This document shows positions 50,852 to 60,024 of a stretch of DNA of 64,000 bases, in pieces. The stretch lies in the NCBI GenBank assembly GCA_026397505.1, contig JAPLUR010000061.1:1-64000 (forward strand), in the 5' to 3' direction. Position 1 is the first letter of the stretch. The number at the start of each line of letters is the position of its first letter. Position numbers and translations under genes: made by a program. The notes under the pieces are model-generated. The model saw only the letters and a list, made by a program, of their open reading frames with translations, did not search any database and was not told where the DNA came from. This stretch comes from Candidatus Zixiibacteriota bacterium. Its GTDB lineage: Bacteria > Zixibacteria > MSB-5A5 > GN15 > PGXB01.

Positions 50852-53800
50852 ATGGCCAGAAATTCCTTCTCTCCCGGCGGATATGAAATCATCCGCTTCC
50901 TGGGAAGCGGCGGGACGGCTCATGTTTATCTGGCCCAAAGACTCTCCGATTCGCACCTCCAGGCTCTTAAGATACCGCTCGATGACACCTCCCCATCAAG
51001 GGAAAAATTCTTGCCTCTTATTCGGCGTGAGCATGATTTAATCGGTCAATTGAGATATCCCGGTCTGGTCCGCGTATGGGGGGTAAATGAAATGGAGGCA
51101 ACTCTTCCCTTCCTGACCCTGGAATTCTGCCCCGGAGTGACTCTTGATCAAATTGGAGAGCCTGACACCAGCGAGCTTCTCCTGAATATTATTTCATCAA
51201 TAAGTATCAATCTCTATTTTTTGAGGCTGGCCGGCCTCAGTCACGGGGATCTGAAACCCCAAAATATTTTCCTTAATAATCAATTGACATCATATATCAA
51301 TGGAAATTTGAGCTACTCCAAAATCTCTGATTTCTCATTGGCCTTAAGAGATACGGAAGAAAAGGATGCCCGGCTGGGGCTTGGCACTGTTGGATATATG
51401 GCGCCGGAGACAGTCGATAGCGGCCTCCTCGACTATCGTTCCGATATTTTTTCCCTGGGTGTGATAGCCTATCGGTTGGCGACCGGAAATCATCCCTTTC
51501 TCGAAGATGAAATCGATCCGGTTCGCATCAATGCCCGGGTTAAAGAATATGATCCGCCTGCTCCCGAGACTCTGAATAGCTCTCTCCCCGGCGGTTTTTC
51601 CGATCTGGTTAAGATGATGCTGGCCAAGGAGCCTCAAAAGCGGCCGGAAAGCGGCTTCGCTATCTGCGTGATGTTGGAAAAGCTTGGGGCCGGATATCCT
51701 TTTCGCAGGGCGATCAGGCCGAAACATCTGCTCGAATTAAAGAAAGCGGATGATTGTCTATCTTTATTAAACAGGGCCCCTTTTAAACTCGAGTCGCCGA
51801 TTGTCGAGAGACTATATGATTATTCCGGCGAGGACTTGTCCAAACTAAGGAATATTCTGGAAATCAACTTTTCTTTGGGCCTTATCAGTTGGCATCAGGG
51901 TTATATCATTGTCAAAGGCGGGCCGGAGCAGATAATCTACCCCCGCCGACTGCAGGTGCAGGTGGGTAACGGTTATCGCCGGCTCAGCTATTCAGCGAAA
52001 AAGAAAGCGGTAATGGCCGCAATTCTGGGAAGTGCGGAAGCGGCGGAAACCATCGGTCTTCTGATCTCGGCAAATGAAAAAGCGTTTCTTACTCGCCCCC
52101 TTTTTTATGCCATATCGGGACAACTATCCCGGTGTACGGTCAGGCGCTTCGCTGGTTTGCTGGCCCACCTGGCCCATCATAAGGCCCCGACCAATCCGAT
52201 GGCGGCCCATCTCTACATGCGCGCCGAGGATTTGCAGGATGGGTATGCCGTTGCCTGGGATATGGTAAATGCCTTAATCGATCGGAATGAAAATGCCGGG
52301 GCTCTGGAATTGTTAAGTGCCATGGAGAAAACATGTCGGATTAAGAACGAGACGGCCAAGCTCGGCCTCGTCCTGATGAAAAGAGCCGACCTGGAAAAGA
52401 CTATTGGCGAAGCGAATTGGGCCGAGGAAACTTATCTGCAAATCATCGATCTTTACCGGGGGCAGCCCTCCGATAAACTGCTGGCCGAGACATACAAAGA
52501 TCTGGGCGACCTTTACAAAATGAAGCAGGACTATAAATCAGGTGTTGAGGCCCTCGAAAAAGCGCGGCTGATATACAGTGATATCGGAGACCAATTGGAG
52601 TTGTCACATACGCTCAACAATATCGGCAATATCCATTCTATCAGCGGCCAGATGGATAAAGCCTATAATTATTTCAGGCAGGCCTTCAGGATTCAGCGGC
52701 GGCTTGAGGCAAAATCCGATGTCGCCTCGACGCTCAACAATATGAGTTTCATTTTCTATGTCCGGGGTCGCCTTGATCGGGTCATCAGGGTCATAACTCT
52801 GTCACTCAATTTGAACCGCGAGATCGGCAACGCATTGGAGATTGCCCGGGCTCTTAATAATCGAGGATTCTTTTATAATGAAATCGGGCGATTCGACAAG
52901 GCGCTGGAAGATCTTCAGGAATCTTTGGAAATAAATCGCAAGATTGGTAACAAGAAGGAATTGCTGTTTAACCTCGACAACCTGACTCAGGTCATGATCT
53001 CCGCAGGGCGACTTAAGGAATCTTTTCAGTTCTTGAGAGAGGGCATGAATCTGGCCTCCGAACTGGCCGATATGCCTCACACCGGGGTTTTTACTGGTAA
53101 CATGGCGGTGGTTCAAAAGCGGATGGGGCACTACGGCAAAGCTATGGAGAGCGCCGCCCGGGCGGTCGCAATCGGAGAGCAACTTGATGCCAATAACGAC
53201 CATATTCTCAGTCGTATCAATCTAGCCGACCTTTATTATAGGCTGAACGATCGGGGCCGCGCTCGAAATACCATTGAAACTGCGCTGAAGCTGGCACAGG
53301 AGCGTGGTGACAAAAGAGCGCTTACATCCATCTATTCCATCCTTTCCCTTATCGATAATGATTTCTCATTGATGGAGAAAGCCGAGACGATCGCCATGGA
53401 AACCAAAGTCTTGCGCGATATCAGCCTTGTGAGATTGAAAAAGAGCGCGCTGCTGCTTCAAGCCGGGAATAATGAAAATGCTTTCCAAGTACTGAGCAGA
53501 TTGACCACCACTTTCCGGGAAGATAATCCCGATATCGAAAATGCGGGATATTTCATTTTCTTAGGCGATCACTATCTAAGCCGGGGAAATCTTCAGGAAG
53601 CGCGCACATTCCTTGAAAAGGGTTATCGTATCGCCTCCGATTCGGCTCTTCTGCCCGAAATGATAAGCGCGGCCGTCGGGATGGGCAGAATTCATACTGT
53701 GCTGCATGATTATGAGACCGCCTACGCTTATTATAAAAAAGCCATAAATGGGGTCAAAGCCATCGCTGATGATATAAAGGATGATTCGCTCCGGCAGAGT

Positions 53801-53875
53801 TTTCTATCAGATCGAAAAATCGCCTCTCTCGCTGGCGAGGTAAAAAAGCTCAGCCAACTTCTGGCCAAAAAATAA
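50852..53875 (+). CDS. Ser/Thr protein kinase fused to TPR repeats
   Basis: 1007 residues. The N-terminal 280 form a eukaryotic-like kinase: glycine loop LGSGGTAHVYLA, Lys40 (LQALK), Glu60, catalytic loop HGDLKPQN at 131-138 and DFS at 160-162, then GTVGYMAPE. The HRD Arg and DFG Gly are replaced (HGD, DFS) but both catalytic Asp remain, so activity is likely. From about residue 480 there are many TPR units, several close to consensus (LSHTLNNIGNIHSISGQMDK, ALNNRGFFYNEIGRFDKALE). No membrane segment. The start abuts the histidine kinase stop, so both are made together: two kinases of different chemistry as a pair. Substrates unknown. Confidence 0.88.
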   Translation: MARNSFSPGGYEIIRFLGSGGTAHVYLAQRLSDSHLQALKIPLDDTSPSREKFLPLIRREHDLIGQLRYPGLVRVWGVNEMEATLPFLTLEFCPGVTLDQIGEPDTSELLLNIISSISINLYFLRLAGLSHGDLKPQNIFLNNQLTSYINGNLSYSKISDFSLALRDTEEKDARLGLGTVGYMAPETVDSGLLDYRSDIFSLGVIAYRLATGNHPFLEDEIDPVRINARVKEYDPPAPETLNSSLPGGFSDLVKMMLAKEPQKRPESGFAICVMLEKLGAGYPFRRAIRPKHLLELKKADDCLSLLNRAPFKLESPIVERLYDYSGEDLSKLRNILEINFSLGLISWHQGYIIVKGGPEQIIYPRRLQVQVGNGYRRLSYSAKKKAVMAAILGSAEAAETIGLLISANEKAFLTRPLFYAISGQLSRCTVRRFAGLLAHLAHHKAPTNPMAAHLYMRAEDLQDGYAVAWDMVNALIDRNENAGALELLSAMEKTCRIKNETAKLGLVLMKRADLEKTIGEANWAEETYLQIIDLYRGQPSDKLLAETYKDLGDLYKMKQDYKSGVEALEKARLIYSDIGDQLELSHTLNNIGNIHSISGQMDKAYNYFRQAFRIQRRLEAKSDVASTLNNMSFIFYVRGRLDRVIRVITLSLNLNREIGNALEIARALNNRGFFYNEIGRFDKALEDLQESLEINRKIGNKKELLFNLDNLTQVMISAGRLKESFQFLREGMNLASELADMPHTGVFTGNMAVVQKRMGHYGKAMESAARAVAIGEQLDANNDHILSRINLADLYYRLNDRGRARNTIETALKLAQERGDKRALTSIYSILSLIDNDFSLMEKAETIAMETKVLRDISLVRLKKSALLLQAGNNENAFQVLSRLTTTFREDNPDIENAGYFIFLGDHYLSRGNLQEARTFLEKGYRIASDSALLPEMISAAVGMGRIHTVLHDYETAYAYYKKAINGVKAIADDIKDDSLRQSFLSDRKIASLAGEVKKLSQLLAKK

Positions 53876-53908
53876 GGGCAGGCCGCTGAAACATTTCAGG
53901 GCCTGCCC
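53867..53908 (-). terminator. Rho-independent terminator of the small peptide gene
   Basis: Minus strand GGGCAGGCC ... GGCCTGCCC, a 9-bp stem with a further CTGA/TCAG pairing, followed by TTATTTTTT. The T run is only on the minus strand and overlaps the end of the kinase-TPR gene. The stem starts 23 bases after the peptide stop. Confidence 0.85.
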
Positions 53909-53931
53909 GACTCATCAACTTTCAAAGGAGC

Positions 53932-54000
53932 TTATTGCCCGCCCAAGCTAAAGCCGAGAGGGGCGATTTTCTCCTCGAGTCTTTCGATGGTGAGTTTCAT
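53932..54000 (-). CDS. 22-residue peptide, unknown function
   Basis: A very short gene with all marks of expression. AGGAGG (54007-54012) lies six bases before the ATG, a promoter-like pair lies about 120 bases upstream and a strong terminator follows the stop. The peptide starts MKLTIERLEEK, so the first half is a charged amphipathic helix, continues with IAP at 12-14, and ends Phe-Ser-Leu-Gly-Gly-Gln. The LEEKIAP core and the terminal GG resemble leader parts of processed peptides, but this is only a resemblance. It could be a precursor of a modified or secreted peptide, a signal, or a small regulator. It is convergent with the kinase-TPR gene. No modifying enzyme is adjacent; the PqqD-M50-HlyD gene is about 20 kb away. 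Confidence 0.65.
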   Translation of the reverse strand: MKLTIERLEEKIAPLGFSLGGQ

Positions 54001-54033
54001 TCTCCACCTCCTCTGAAGTTGGTGTTACAACTA

Positions 54034-54048
54034 CCCGGATACTCCGGG
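54034..54048 (-). other. Small hairpin in the leader of the peptide gene
   Basis: CCCGGA-GTA-TCCGGG, a perfect 6-bp stem with a 3-base loop, 33 bases before the peptide ATG. It may stabilise the message or affect access to the SD. Confidence 0.5.
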
Positions 54049-54123
54049 CTTCTTTTAATTAAATAAATCTGTTTACCAAAAGCAAATGAAACAATTTCCC
54101 GCTAGCAATTAGTCCCTATATTT

Positions 54124-54153
54124 CTAATAAAACAGATCAAAAAAATTAGTCAA
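54124..54153 (-). promoter_or_regulatory. Promoter of the small peptide gene
   Basis: Minus strand TTGACT (54148-54153), an 18-base spacer, TATTAG (54124-54129). It implies a leader of about 115 bases. The surrounding DNA is very AT-rich. The 295 bases from 54154 to 54448 hold nothing else I can name. Confidence 0.5.
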
Positions 54154-54448
54154 GCAAAATCAACAAGAATTATTATTTTTTCTCATTAATTTTCCCGAAA
54201 GCCTCATAGGTCGCCCCTACAAATTCCTAAACCCCAATATATTGTGCAAAATATTTCAATTATTGGATTATTTAATACTGGATAGGAATATCATGTTTCA
54301 GCTGCTGATCCTCAACCTCATAAACTGCTGTCAGTAAGTTTAAAATCCTAACTGAGAAGGGTATATCAATACCGGGCAGCCCGGAATCTATTCGTCAGCC
54401 TATCCCTCACTGAGGCATTGCCTTCATTCGAAAAATGTCCCTTTTTCC

Positions 54449-54476
54449 TTGACTTATGCCGGGTTCTGGATACATT
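54449..54476 (+). promoter_or_regulatory. Promoter of the FAD oxidoreductase gene
   Basis: TTGACT (54449-54454), a 16-base spacer, TACATT (54471-54476), about 60 bases before the ATG at 54536. Confidence 0.5.
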
Positions 54477-54535
54477 GAGAAAGTGAAAAGTTTCACTATT
54501 TGGTTTGTGTCAACTTTATGATGCAGGATTGAGAA

Positions 54536-55684
54536 ATGACAAAGAATGCTGATGTTGTCATAATTGGCGGCGGGATTATTGGTCTGGCGGCTGCCTTCAA
54601 TTTGGCCAAGCGGAAATATGGCAAGATCGTAGTGCTGGAAAAGGAGCTGTTTCTTGGCGCCGGAGCCACCAGCAAATGCGCCGGCGGAATCCGGGCCCAG
54701 TTCTCAACCAAGATAAATATTCAAATGTCGATGAAATCGGAAGAAATCCTGGCTCATTTTGAGGAGGAAACCGGCTATCATGCTCTCTATGACCAGGTCG
54801 GATATATGTTTCTCTTAGCCGATGAAAGGGAGCTGGCCGATTTCACCAGAGCGATGGAGCTCCAGCGTTCTCTGGGGCTGAAAGTCGAGCTTATTGAACC
54901 ATCGGAAATCAATAAGATTGCTCCCCCGGTCAGGACTGACGACATTATCAAGGCTACCTACTGTAAGGATGACGGTCTGGCGGATCCCAGCGACCTGATT
55001 CAGGGTTATGCGACCGCCGGCCGCAGGCTGGGGGTCGAAATGCTGGTTGAGACTGAAGTAACCGGCTTTACGATGAAGGGCAACAGAATTACCGGCGTCA
55101 TCACCAACAAGGGTGAAATTGAAACCCCGCTGGTGATCAACGCTGCTGGACCTTTCGCCGGTTTGATAGGCAAGATGGCCGGGACAGATGTCCCGATTGA
55201 TCCCATCCGCCGGCAGATTGTTACGACCGGTGCTCTGGATTATATTCCACCGACTTTCCCCATGGTCGTTGATTTTAAATCCGGCCTTTATTTCCACAGA
55301 GAATCCCCCGGCCTCCTGCTCGGCTGGGCCGACAAGACTGTGAAGCCGGGATTCGATATCTCGGTCGACCCGGATTATACCGATACCATTTTGATGAAAG
55401 CTCTCGACCGAGTGCCCAAGCTGGAGACGGCGGAAGTATCCCGAAGTTGGGCAGGCCTGTATGAAACAACCCCTGACCATCATGCAATAATCGGTTATGG
55501 TAATGATGTTGAAGGGATGTTTCTGGTAGCTGGTTTTTCCGGCCATGGGCTGATGCACGCCCCGGCGGCCGGGATTGTCGCGGCCGAAGTGATATGTGGA
55601 AAAGAGCCCTCAATTGACATCTCCCCCCTCTCGCCGCAGAGGTTTATGAAGGGAATGGTTCACGAAGAGACCAACGTCATCTGA
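54536..55684 (+). CDS. FAD-dependent amino-acid or amine oxidoreductase (DAO family)
   Basis: 382 residues. N-terminal FAD site ADVVIIGGGIIGLAAAFNLA (GxGxxG form), then GAGATSKCAGGIRAQFS, as in sarcosine oxidase beta and glycine oxidase-like enzymes. The C-terminal AGLYETTPDHHAIIGYGNDV and VAGFSGHGLMHAPAAGIVAA complete the FAD fold. It probably oxidises a secondary amine or amino acid such as sarcosine, dimethylglycine or proline; the electron acceptor is not evident. No signal peptide. It is not obviously in an operon with glmL, which has its own promoter 75 bases downstream. Confidence 0.88.
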   Translation: MTKNADVVIIGGGIIGLAAAFNLAKRKYGKIVVLEKELFLGAGATSKCAGGIRAQFSTKINIQMSMKSEEILAHFEEETGYHALYDQVGYMFLLADERELADFTRAMELQRSLGLKVELIEPSEINKIAPPVRTDDIIKATYCKDDGLADPSDLIQGYATAGRRLGVEMLVETEVTGFTMKGNRITGVITNKGEIETPLVINAAGPFAGLIGKMAGTDVPIDPIRRQIVTTGALDYIPPTFPMVVDFKSGLYFHRESPGLLLGWADKTVKPGFDISVDPDYTDTILMKALDRVPKLETAEVSRSWAGLYETTPDHHAIIGYGNDVEGMFLVAGFSGHGLMHAPAAGIVAAEVICGKEPSIDISPLSPQRFMKGMVHEETNVI

Positions 55685-55759
55685 CCTCCCGGGGGTTGGC
55701 GAAGAGGAAAAGAAAAAACCACTCAAATGGATCGGTTTCACCTCTGTCAAAAAAACCGA

Positions 55760-55788
55760 TTTACATTGGAAGTAATTTTAATTATAAT
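55760..55788 (+). promoter_or_regulatory. Strong promoter of the glmL operon
   Basis: TTTACA (55760-55765), a 17-base spacer, TATAAT (55783-55788), the best promoter in the window. A leader of about 105 bases with a small hairpin (TGCGG/CCGCA near 55855) follows. Confidence 0.8.
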
Positions 55789-55900
55789 ATTTATCTTTGG
55801 AAAATCCGGAAGTTTATAGTCGACATCCAGGGAATTCCCTCGTGCGGCTTCCTTCCGCAGCAAATTAAAAAATGACTAATGCAAATAGAGCAGGTACGAT

Positions 55901-57757
55901 ATGGCAAAGATGAATCCTGAAGATATCCAGGTAATCCTGGCAACCGACTGCGGCTCTACGACTACGAAGGCAATTCTGATTGAGAAACGTGACGGTGAAT
56001 TCCGGCTGATTGTCCGCGGTGAGGCTCCCACAACGGTCGAGGCCCCCTTTGAGGATGTTACCAAGGGCGTGCTCAATGCGGTGGGCGAGGTTGAGGAATT
56101 ATCCAACCGCAAATTACTGGACGAGGAAGGCAGAATTATATCGCCCGCCAAAGGAAATGTGGGCACCGATATTTATATCTCGACATCCTCCGCCGGAGGC
56201 GGTCTTCAGATGATGGTGGCAGGAGTGGTTCGTTCCATGACCGCCGAATCGGCCGAGCGTGCCGCGCTGGGCGCGGGAGCGATTGTTATGGATGTCATCG
56301 CTTCCAACGATAAACGTCTTCCCCATCAGCAAATAGAACGTATTCGTCACCTCCGCCCCGACATGATTCTTCTATCCGGCGGCATTGACGGTGGCACCAC
56401 AACCCACGTTGTGGAGATAGCGGAATTGATTTCGGCCGCCGACCCGAAGCCCCGTCTTGGGTCAGGTTATCACCTGCCCGTGATCTATGCGGGTAACAAG
56501 GAAGCCGCTAAGGCGGTGGAGGAGACCCTTTCCAAGAAGGTTGATTTGCGCACCGTTGAGAATATTCGTCCGGTACTGGAACGGGAGAATCTCGGCCCGG
56601 CCCGCGAGGAAATCCATGAGTTGTTTATGGAGCATGTGATGGCGCAGGCCCCCGGCTACCGAACCCTGATGACTTGGACCGATGCCCCTATCATGCCGAC
56701 GCCTGGCGCCGTGGGATTGATTATCAAGACCATCGCCGATATGGAGGGAATCGAGGCGGTTGGTGTCGATATCGGCGGCGCCACCACCGACGTTTTCTCG
56801 GTCTTTCGGCCAGGAGGCGCCGAGGGTGTTTTTAACCGAACCGTATCGGCCAATCTTGGCATGAGTTATTCTATCTCCAACGTCTTTGCCGAGGCCACCC
56901 TGCCGATGGTAATGCGTTGGGTTCCGTTCCATATGGATGAGCGCGATTTGCGCAACCGGGTCAAGAACAAAATGATCCGGCCCACGACCATACCGCAATC
57001 GATGGAGGAACTGATCTTCGAGCAGGCTATCGCCAAAGAGGCGCTCCGCCTGGCTTTCATTCAACATAAGAATTTCGCCACCGTGCTCAAAGGCGTACAG
57101 CAGCAGAGGACAATCGCCGATGCTTTCGAGCAGACCGCCTCAGGAGCCACGCTGGTTAATATGATGACACTCGATATCCTGGTCGGTTCCGGAGGCGTTC
57201 TCTCCCATGCCCCGCGACGACAGCAATCGGCCCTGATGCTGATTGATGCTTTTCTGCCTGAAGGAATCACCCGCCTTGCCGTGGATTCCATCTTCATGAT
57301 GCCTCAGTTGGGGATCCTTTCCACGATACATAAACAAGCCGCCACCGAAGTATTCAACAAGGACTGTTTGATTCATTTGGGCACATGTGTCGCTCCGGCC
57401 GGTGAAGTGAAAAAGCCTGGTCCGGTCATGGAATATAAAATCACTCTTCTTGATGGAAAAGTGGAGGCGGGCACACTCGAATTCGGTCAGATGAAACTCA
57501 TCCCTCTGGGCGTGGCAGATAACGGTCTGCCGTTTAAAGCCAAAGCGGAGCTGGTACCGCTTCGCGGCCTGGACCTGGGGAAGGGTAAGGGAAATAAGGT
57601 CGAAACCGAACTTCCGGGCGGCGTCACCGGGATAATTCTTGACGGACGTGGTCGTCCGTTCGAGCTTCCGACCGACGAAACGATCAGAGTCAATAAATTG
57701 AAAGAGTGGATGCTTGAGCTTAATATTTACCCCAAAGATGCTCTGGAGCGGCTGTAA
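55901..57757 (+). CDS. glmL: GlmL/MutL-like ASKHA protein
   Basis: 618 residues. The family (MutL, not the mismatch-repair protein) is named after genes beside B12-dependent glutamate mutase and is thought to act as a reactivase or chaperone. It has an actin-like ATPase fold: phosphate 1 loop ILATDCGSTTTKAILIEK, phosphate 2 region AVGVDIGGATTDVFSVFRPG and ILLSGGIDGGTTTHVVEIAE. In the window no mutase (GlmS/GlmE) gene is present, but two other genes follow within 12 and 10 bases. So it may serve another partner. The ATG at 55901 is used; an SD (AGCAGGTACGAT) precedes it. Confidence 0.85.
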   Translation: MAKMNPEDIQVILATDCGSTTTKAILIEKRDGEFRLIVRGEAPTTVEAPFEDVTKGVLNAVGEVEELSNRKLLDEEGRIISPAKGNVGTDIYISTSSAGGGLQMMVAGVVRSMTAESAERAALGAGAIVMDVIASNDKRLPHQQIERIRHLRPDMILLSGGIDGGTTTHVVEIAELISAADPKPRLGSGYHLPVIYAGNKEAAKAVEETLSKKVDLRTVENIRPVLERENLGPAREEIHELFMEHVMAQAPGYRTLMTWTDAPIMPTPGAVGLIIKTIADMEGIEAVGVDIGGATTDVFSVFRPGGAEGVFNRTVSANLGMSYSISNVFAEATLPMVMRWVPFHMDERDLRNRVKNKMIRPTTIPQSMEELIFEQAIAKEALRLAFIQHKNFATVLKGVQQQRTIADAFEQTASGATLVNMMTLDILVGSGGVLSHAPRRQQSALMLIDAFLPEGITRLAVDSIFMMPQLGILSTIHKQAATEVFNKDCLIHLGTCVAPAGEVKKPGPVMEYKITLLDGKVEAGTLEFGQMKLIPLGVADNGLPFKAKAELVPLRGLDLGKGKGNKVETELPGGVTGIILDGRGRPFELPTDETIRVNKLKEWMLELNIYPKDALERL

Positions 57758-57769
57758 GGCGGGAGAAAT

Positions 57770-58588
57770 ATGATAAAATCCGGCGGAATATTTCTGGCAA
57801 TGATTCTTGCTGCGGTGATGGTCGTCCCATCGGCTTTACCGGGTAATACCTTTGTTGATTGGCGAGGCGGCTTTTATGTCAGCTATCCTGATGACTGGTT
57901 TCATGTCCCCTATTCGACGGTAGATATTTTTCTTCAGACGCAGGGGATTGATCCCAACCGATTCGATTTTGACGCTGTGCTGGCTAAGAAGACCGACCAG
58001 CCATTTTTCCTGGAGCCTTATGTGTTCATCACCCTCACTGCCGATTGGCAATTAGACGGCAGAGAAATCGACTCGGCCCTGAAATCAATTTCAGCCCAAT
58101 ACGGCAAGGATTATGTCGAAGGCTCCCTAAAAACGGCCGACGTGGTTTTTACTTTCGATCGTCCCGTTTACGACCGGTCGCTCAATGCTGTGGCGGTTGT
58201 CAAACCTATTACAACCGATGTGGCAAACAAAATATCGATGGAAATAAGAAAATTCTATGAGAAGGGTTGCGCCGTATTTCTTTGTTATGCTCCAAGCGAA
58301 ATGTACGAATCGGCCAAACCAATCTTCATAAGTATGCTGAATTCCTTCTCGACCAGAGACCTTGATAAAGTCGCCCCCAAAGAGAGTTTGAAAGTGGTGG
58401 ATTTATCTCAGAGGAAAGCGTCTTCGGCCGGGCAAATCGAATCGGAATCCGACGGTGATGACGCCGATGGCTCCGGTGGCAACAAGACTATAATCATATC
58501 GCTGATTGTGTTGGTTGTCCTCGGCGCCGGGATTCTGAGTATCTGGGCGAATAAAAAGAAAAAAACAGCGGATTCGAAAATAGATTAA
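57770..58588 (+). CDS. Exported protein with C-terminal membrane anchor, unknown
   Basis: 272 residues, not recognised. A signal peptide (GIFLAMILAAVMVVPSALPG) is followed by an envelope-facing domain of about 190 residues (WRGGFYVSYPDDWFHVPYST, DQPFFLEPYVFITLTADWQL), a Ser/Asp/Gly-rich linker and one C-terminal helix (TIIISLIVLVVLGAGILSIW) with a Lys-rich end inside the cell. The topology suggests a single-anchored envelope protein. It is co-transcribed with glmL and the gene downstream, 12 and 10 bases apart. Confidence 0.65.
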   Translation: MIKSGGIFLAMILAAVMVVPSALPGNTFVDWRGGFYVSYPDDWFHVPYSTVDIFLQTQGIDPNRFDFDAVLAKKTDQPFFLEPYVFITLTADWQLDGREIDSALKSISAQYGKDYVEGSLKTADVVFTFDRPVYDRSLNAVAVVKPITTDVANKISMEIRKFYEKGCAVFLCYAPSEMYESAKPIFISMLNSFSTRDLDKVAPKESLKVVDLSQRKASSAGQIESESDGDDADGSGGNKTIIISLIVLVVLGAGILSIWANKKKKTADSKID

Positions 58589-58598
58589 GAGGCATTTT

Positions 58599-59726
58599 AT
58601 GGGTCATGCATATACGCCCGGTCTGAAAGTGACCGAAAAGATTCTAGTAACCAAGAATCGGATTCTCCCGCTGAAAGGCGAGGTGATCGTTAAAAAGGGC
58701 GATCTGGTCAATCCGGATAACGTGGTGGCGCGCACACATCTCCCCGGAACAGTAGAACCGGTTAATGTCGCCAACATTCTCGGGCTTCCTCCGGAAGATA
58801 TCAGCGAGGCAATGCTCAGGAAGCAGGGCGAGGCGGTTACGGAGGGCGAAGTAATTGCCCGGGCAAAATCATTTTTTGGGTTGTTTAAATCCGAATGCAA
58901 AGCCAAAATAAGTGGGACCGTTGAATCAATTTCTCATGTCACCGGTCAGGTCTTGCTGCGGGGGGCTCCTATTCCGGTCGTAGTTAAAGCCTATGTCACC
59001 GGCGAAGTGGTTGAAATATTCCCCAATGAAGGGGTGGCTGTATCCACGTGGGGTTCCTTTGTCCAGGGCATCTTTGGAATAGGTGGCGAGACTCACGGCC
59101 CCATAAAGGTGGTCGTCCCCGATAACACATTTGTTTTGACCGATCAGGAGATCGGCCCTGAATGCAAGGGTAAGGTAGTGGTCGGCGGCTCCATGGTGAC
59201 GGCCGAGGCCATCAAGAAGGCGGTCAAAGTGGGCGCGACCGGGATTGTAGTCGGCGGATTTGATGATAAAGACTTGCGCGATTTTCTTGGGTATGACCTG
59301 GGAGTTGCTATCACCGGCTCGGAGGAAATCGGCATCACGCTTGTGGTCACCGAGGGTTTCGGCCAGATAAACATGGCCGAGAAGACTTTCGAGCTTTTGA
59401 AATTAAAAGAAGGAAAACTGGCTTGCATTAACGGTGCCACGCAGATTCGCGCCGGCGTCATTCGGCCGGAGGTCATAATCCCCAGCGATGGTGATGTCCA
59501 TGCCAAAACGGAGCATGCCGATTATCGCGAACAAGGGTTGCATACCGGCTCACCGGTCCGCGTTATCCGTCATCCCCATTTCGGAAAGCTCGGTGTCGTC
59601 ACCGACCTGCCTGCTCCCCTCATGGAATTGGAGTCCGGCTCTCACGCTCGAGTCCTGGAGGTGGAATTTAAGGATGGCGTGAGGGCGATAGTCCCCAGAG
59701 CCAATGTGGAGATGCTCGAATCATAA
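58599..59726 (+). CDS. Conserved protein with biotinyl-like N-terminal and KOW-like C-terminal regions, unknown
   Basis: 375 residues. The start (LPLKGEVIVKKGDLVNPDNV, HLPGTVEPVNVANILGL) looks like a barrel-sandwich (lipoyl or RnfC-like) fold. The middle has glycine-rich alpha-beta segments (KGKVVVGGSMVTAEAIKKAV, ATGIVVGGFDDKDLRDFLGY). The end, GSPVRVIRHPHFGKLGVVTD, is a KOW-like beta motif. No signal peptide. I do not know its function; its place right after glmL and the anchored protein suggests a shared complex. There is no cofactor lysine motif of the biotin type. Confidence 0.6.
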   Translation: MGHAYTPGLKVTEKILVTKNRILPLKGEVIVKKGDLVNPDNVVARTHLPGTVEPVNVANILGLPPEDISEAMLRKQGEAVTEGEVIARAKSFFGLFKSECKAKISGTVESISHVTGQVLLRGAPIPVVVKAYVTGEVVEIFPNEGVAVSTWGSFVQGIFGIGGETHGPIKVVVPDNTFVLTDQEIGPECKGKVVVGGSMVTAEAIKKAVKVGATGIVVGGFDDKDLRDFLGYDLGVAITGSEEIGITLVVTEGFGQINMAEKTFELLKLKEGKLACINGATQIRAGVIRPEVIIPSDGDVHAKTEHADYREQGLHTGSPVRVIRHPHFGKLGVVTDLPAPLMELESGSHARVLEVEFKDGVRAIVPRANVEMLES

Positions 59727-59775
59727 GAAGCATTGCCGGCCGGGACAACTGCTCGAATTGAACCGGGAATTAATT

Positions 59776-59805
59776 GAGGTCTGCCGCAGGTAGGCCTCTT
59801 TTCTT
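59776..59805 (+). terminator. Rho-independent terminator of the glmL operon
   Basis: GAGGTCTGCC-GCA-GGTAGGCCTC with two G-T pairs, followed by TTTTCTTT, 50 bases after the third gene of the operon. Confidence 0.7.
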
Positions 59806-59918
59806 TATTCTCCGCCTTACAGCTGAGAAAATCATATTGATGTTCTATTGCCATTCTGAGACAGAGAGAATTAATCGGGATGAAGCGCCGCCCATTTAAT
59901 TTGAGCGCCCAGTTTTTG

Positions 59919-59947
59919 TTGACGAACCGTTTTTATAGCCATAGATT
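59919..59947 (+). promoter_or_regulatory. Promoter of the tol operon
   Basis: TTGACG (59919-59924), a 17-base spacer, TAGATT (59942-59947), about 77 bases before tolQ. Confidence 0.55.
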
Positions 59948-60024
59948 AAGCCAAATATATGATGACTATGGGCGGATAAGAACAATTTAAACCTTCCTTC
60001 CGCTCGAGCGTAAAAAGGTACAAT

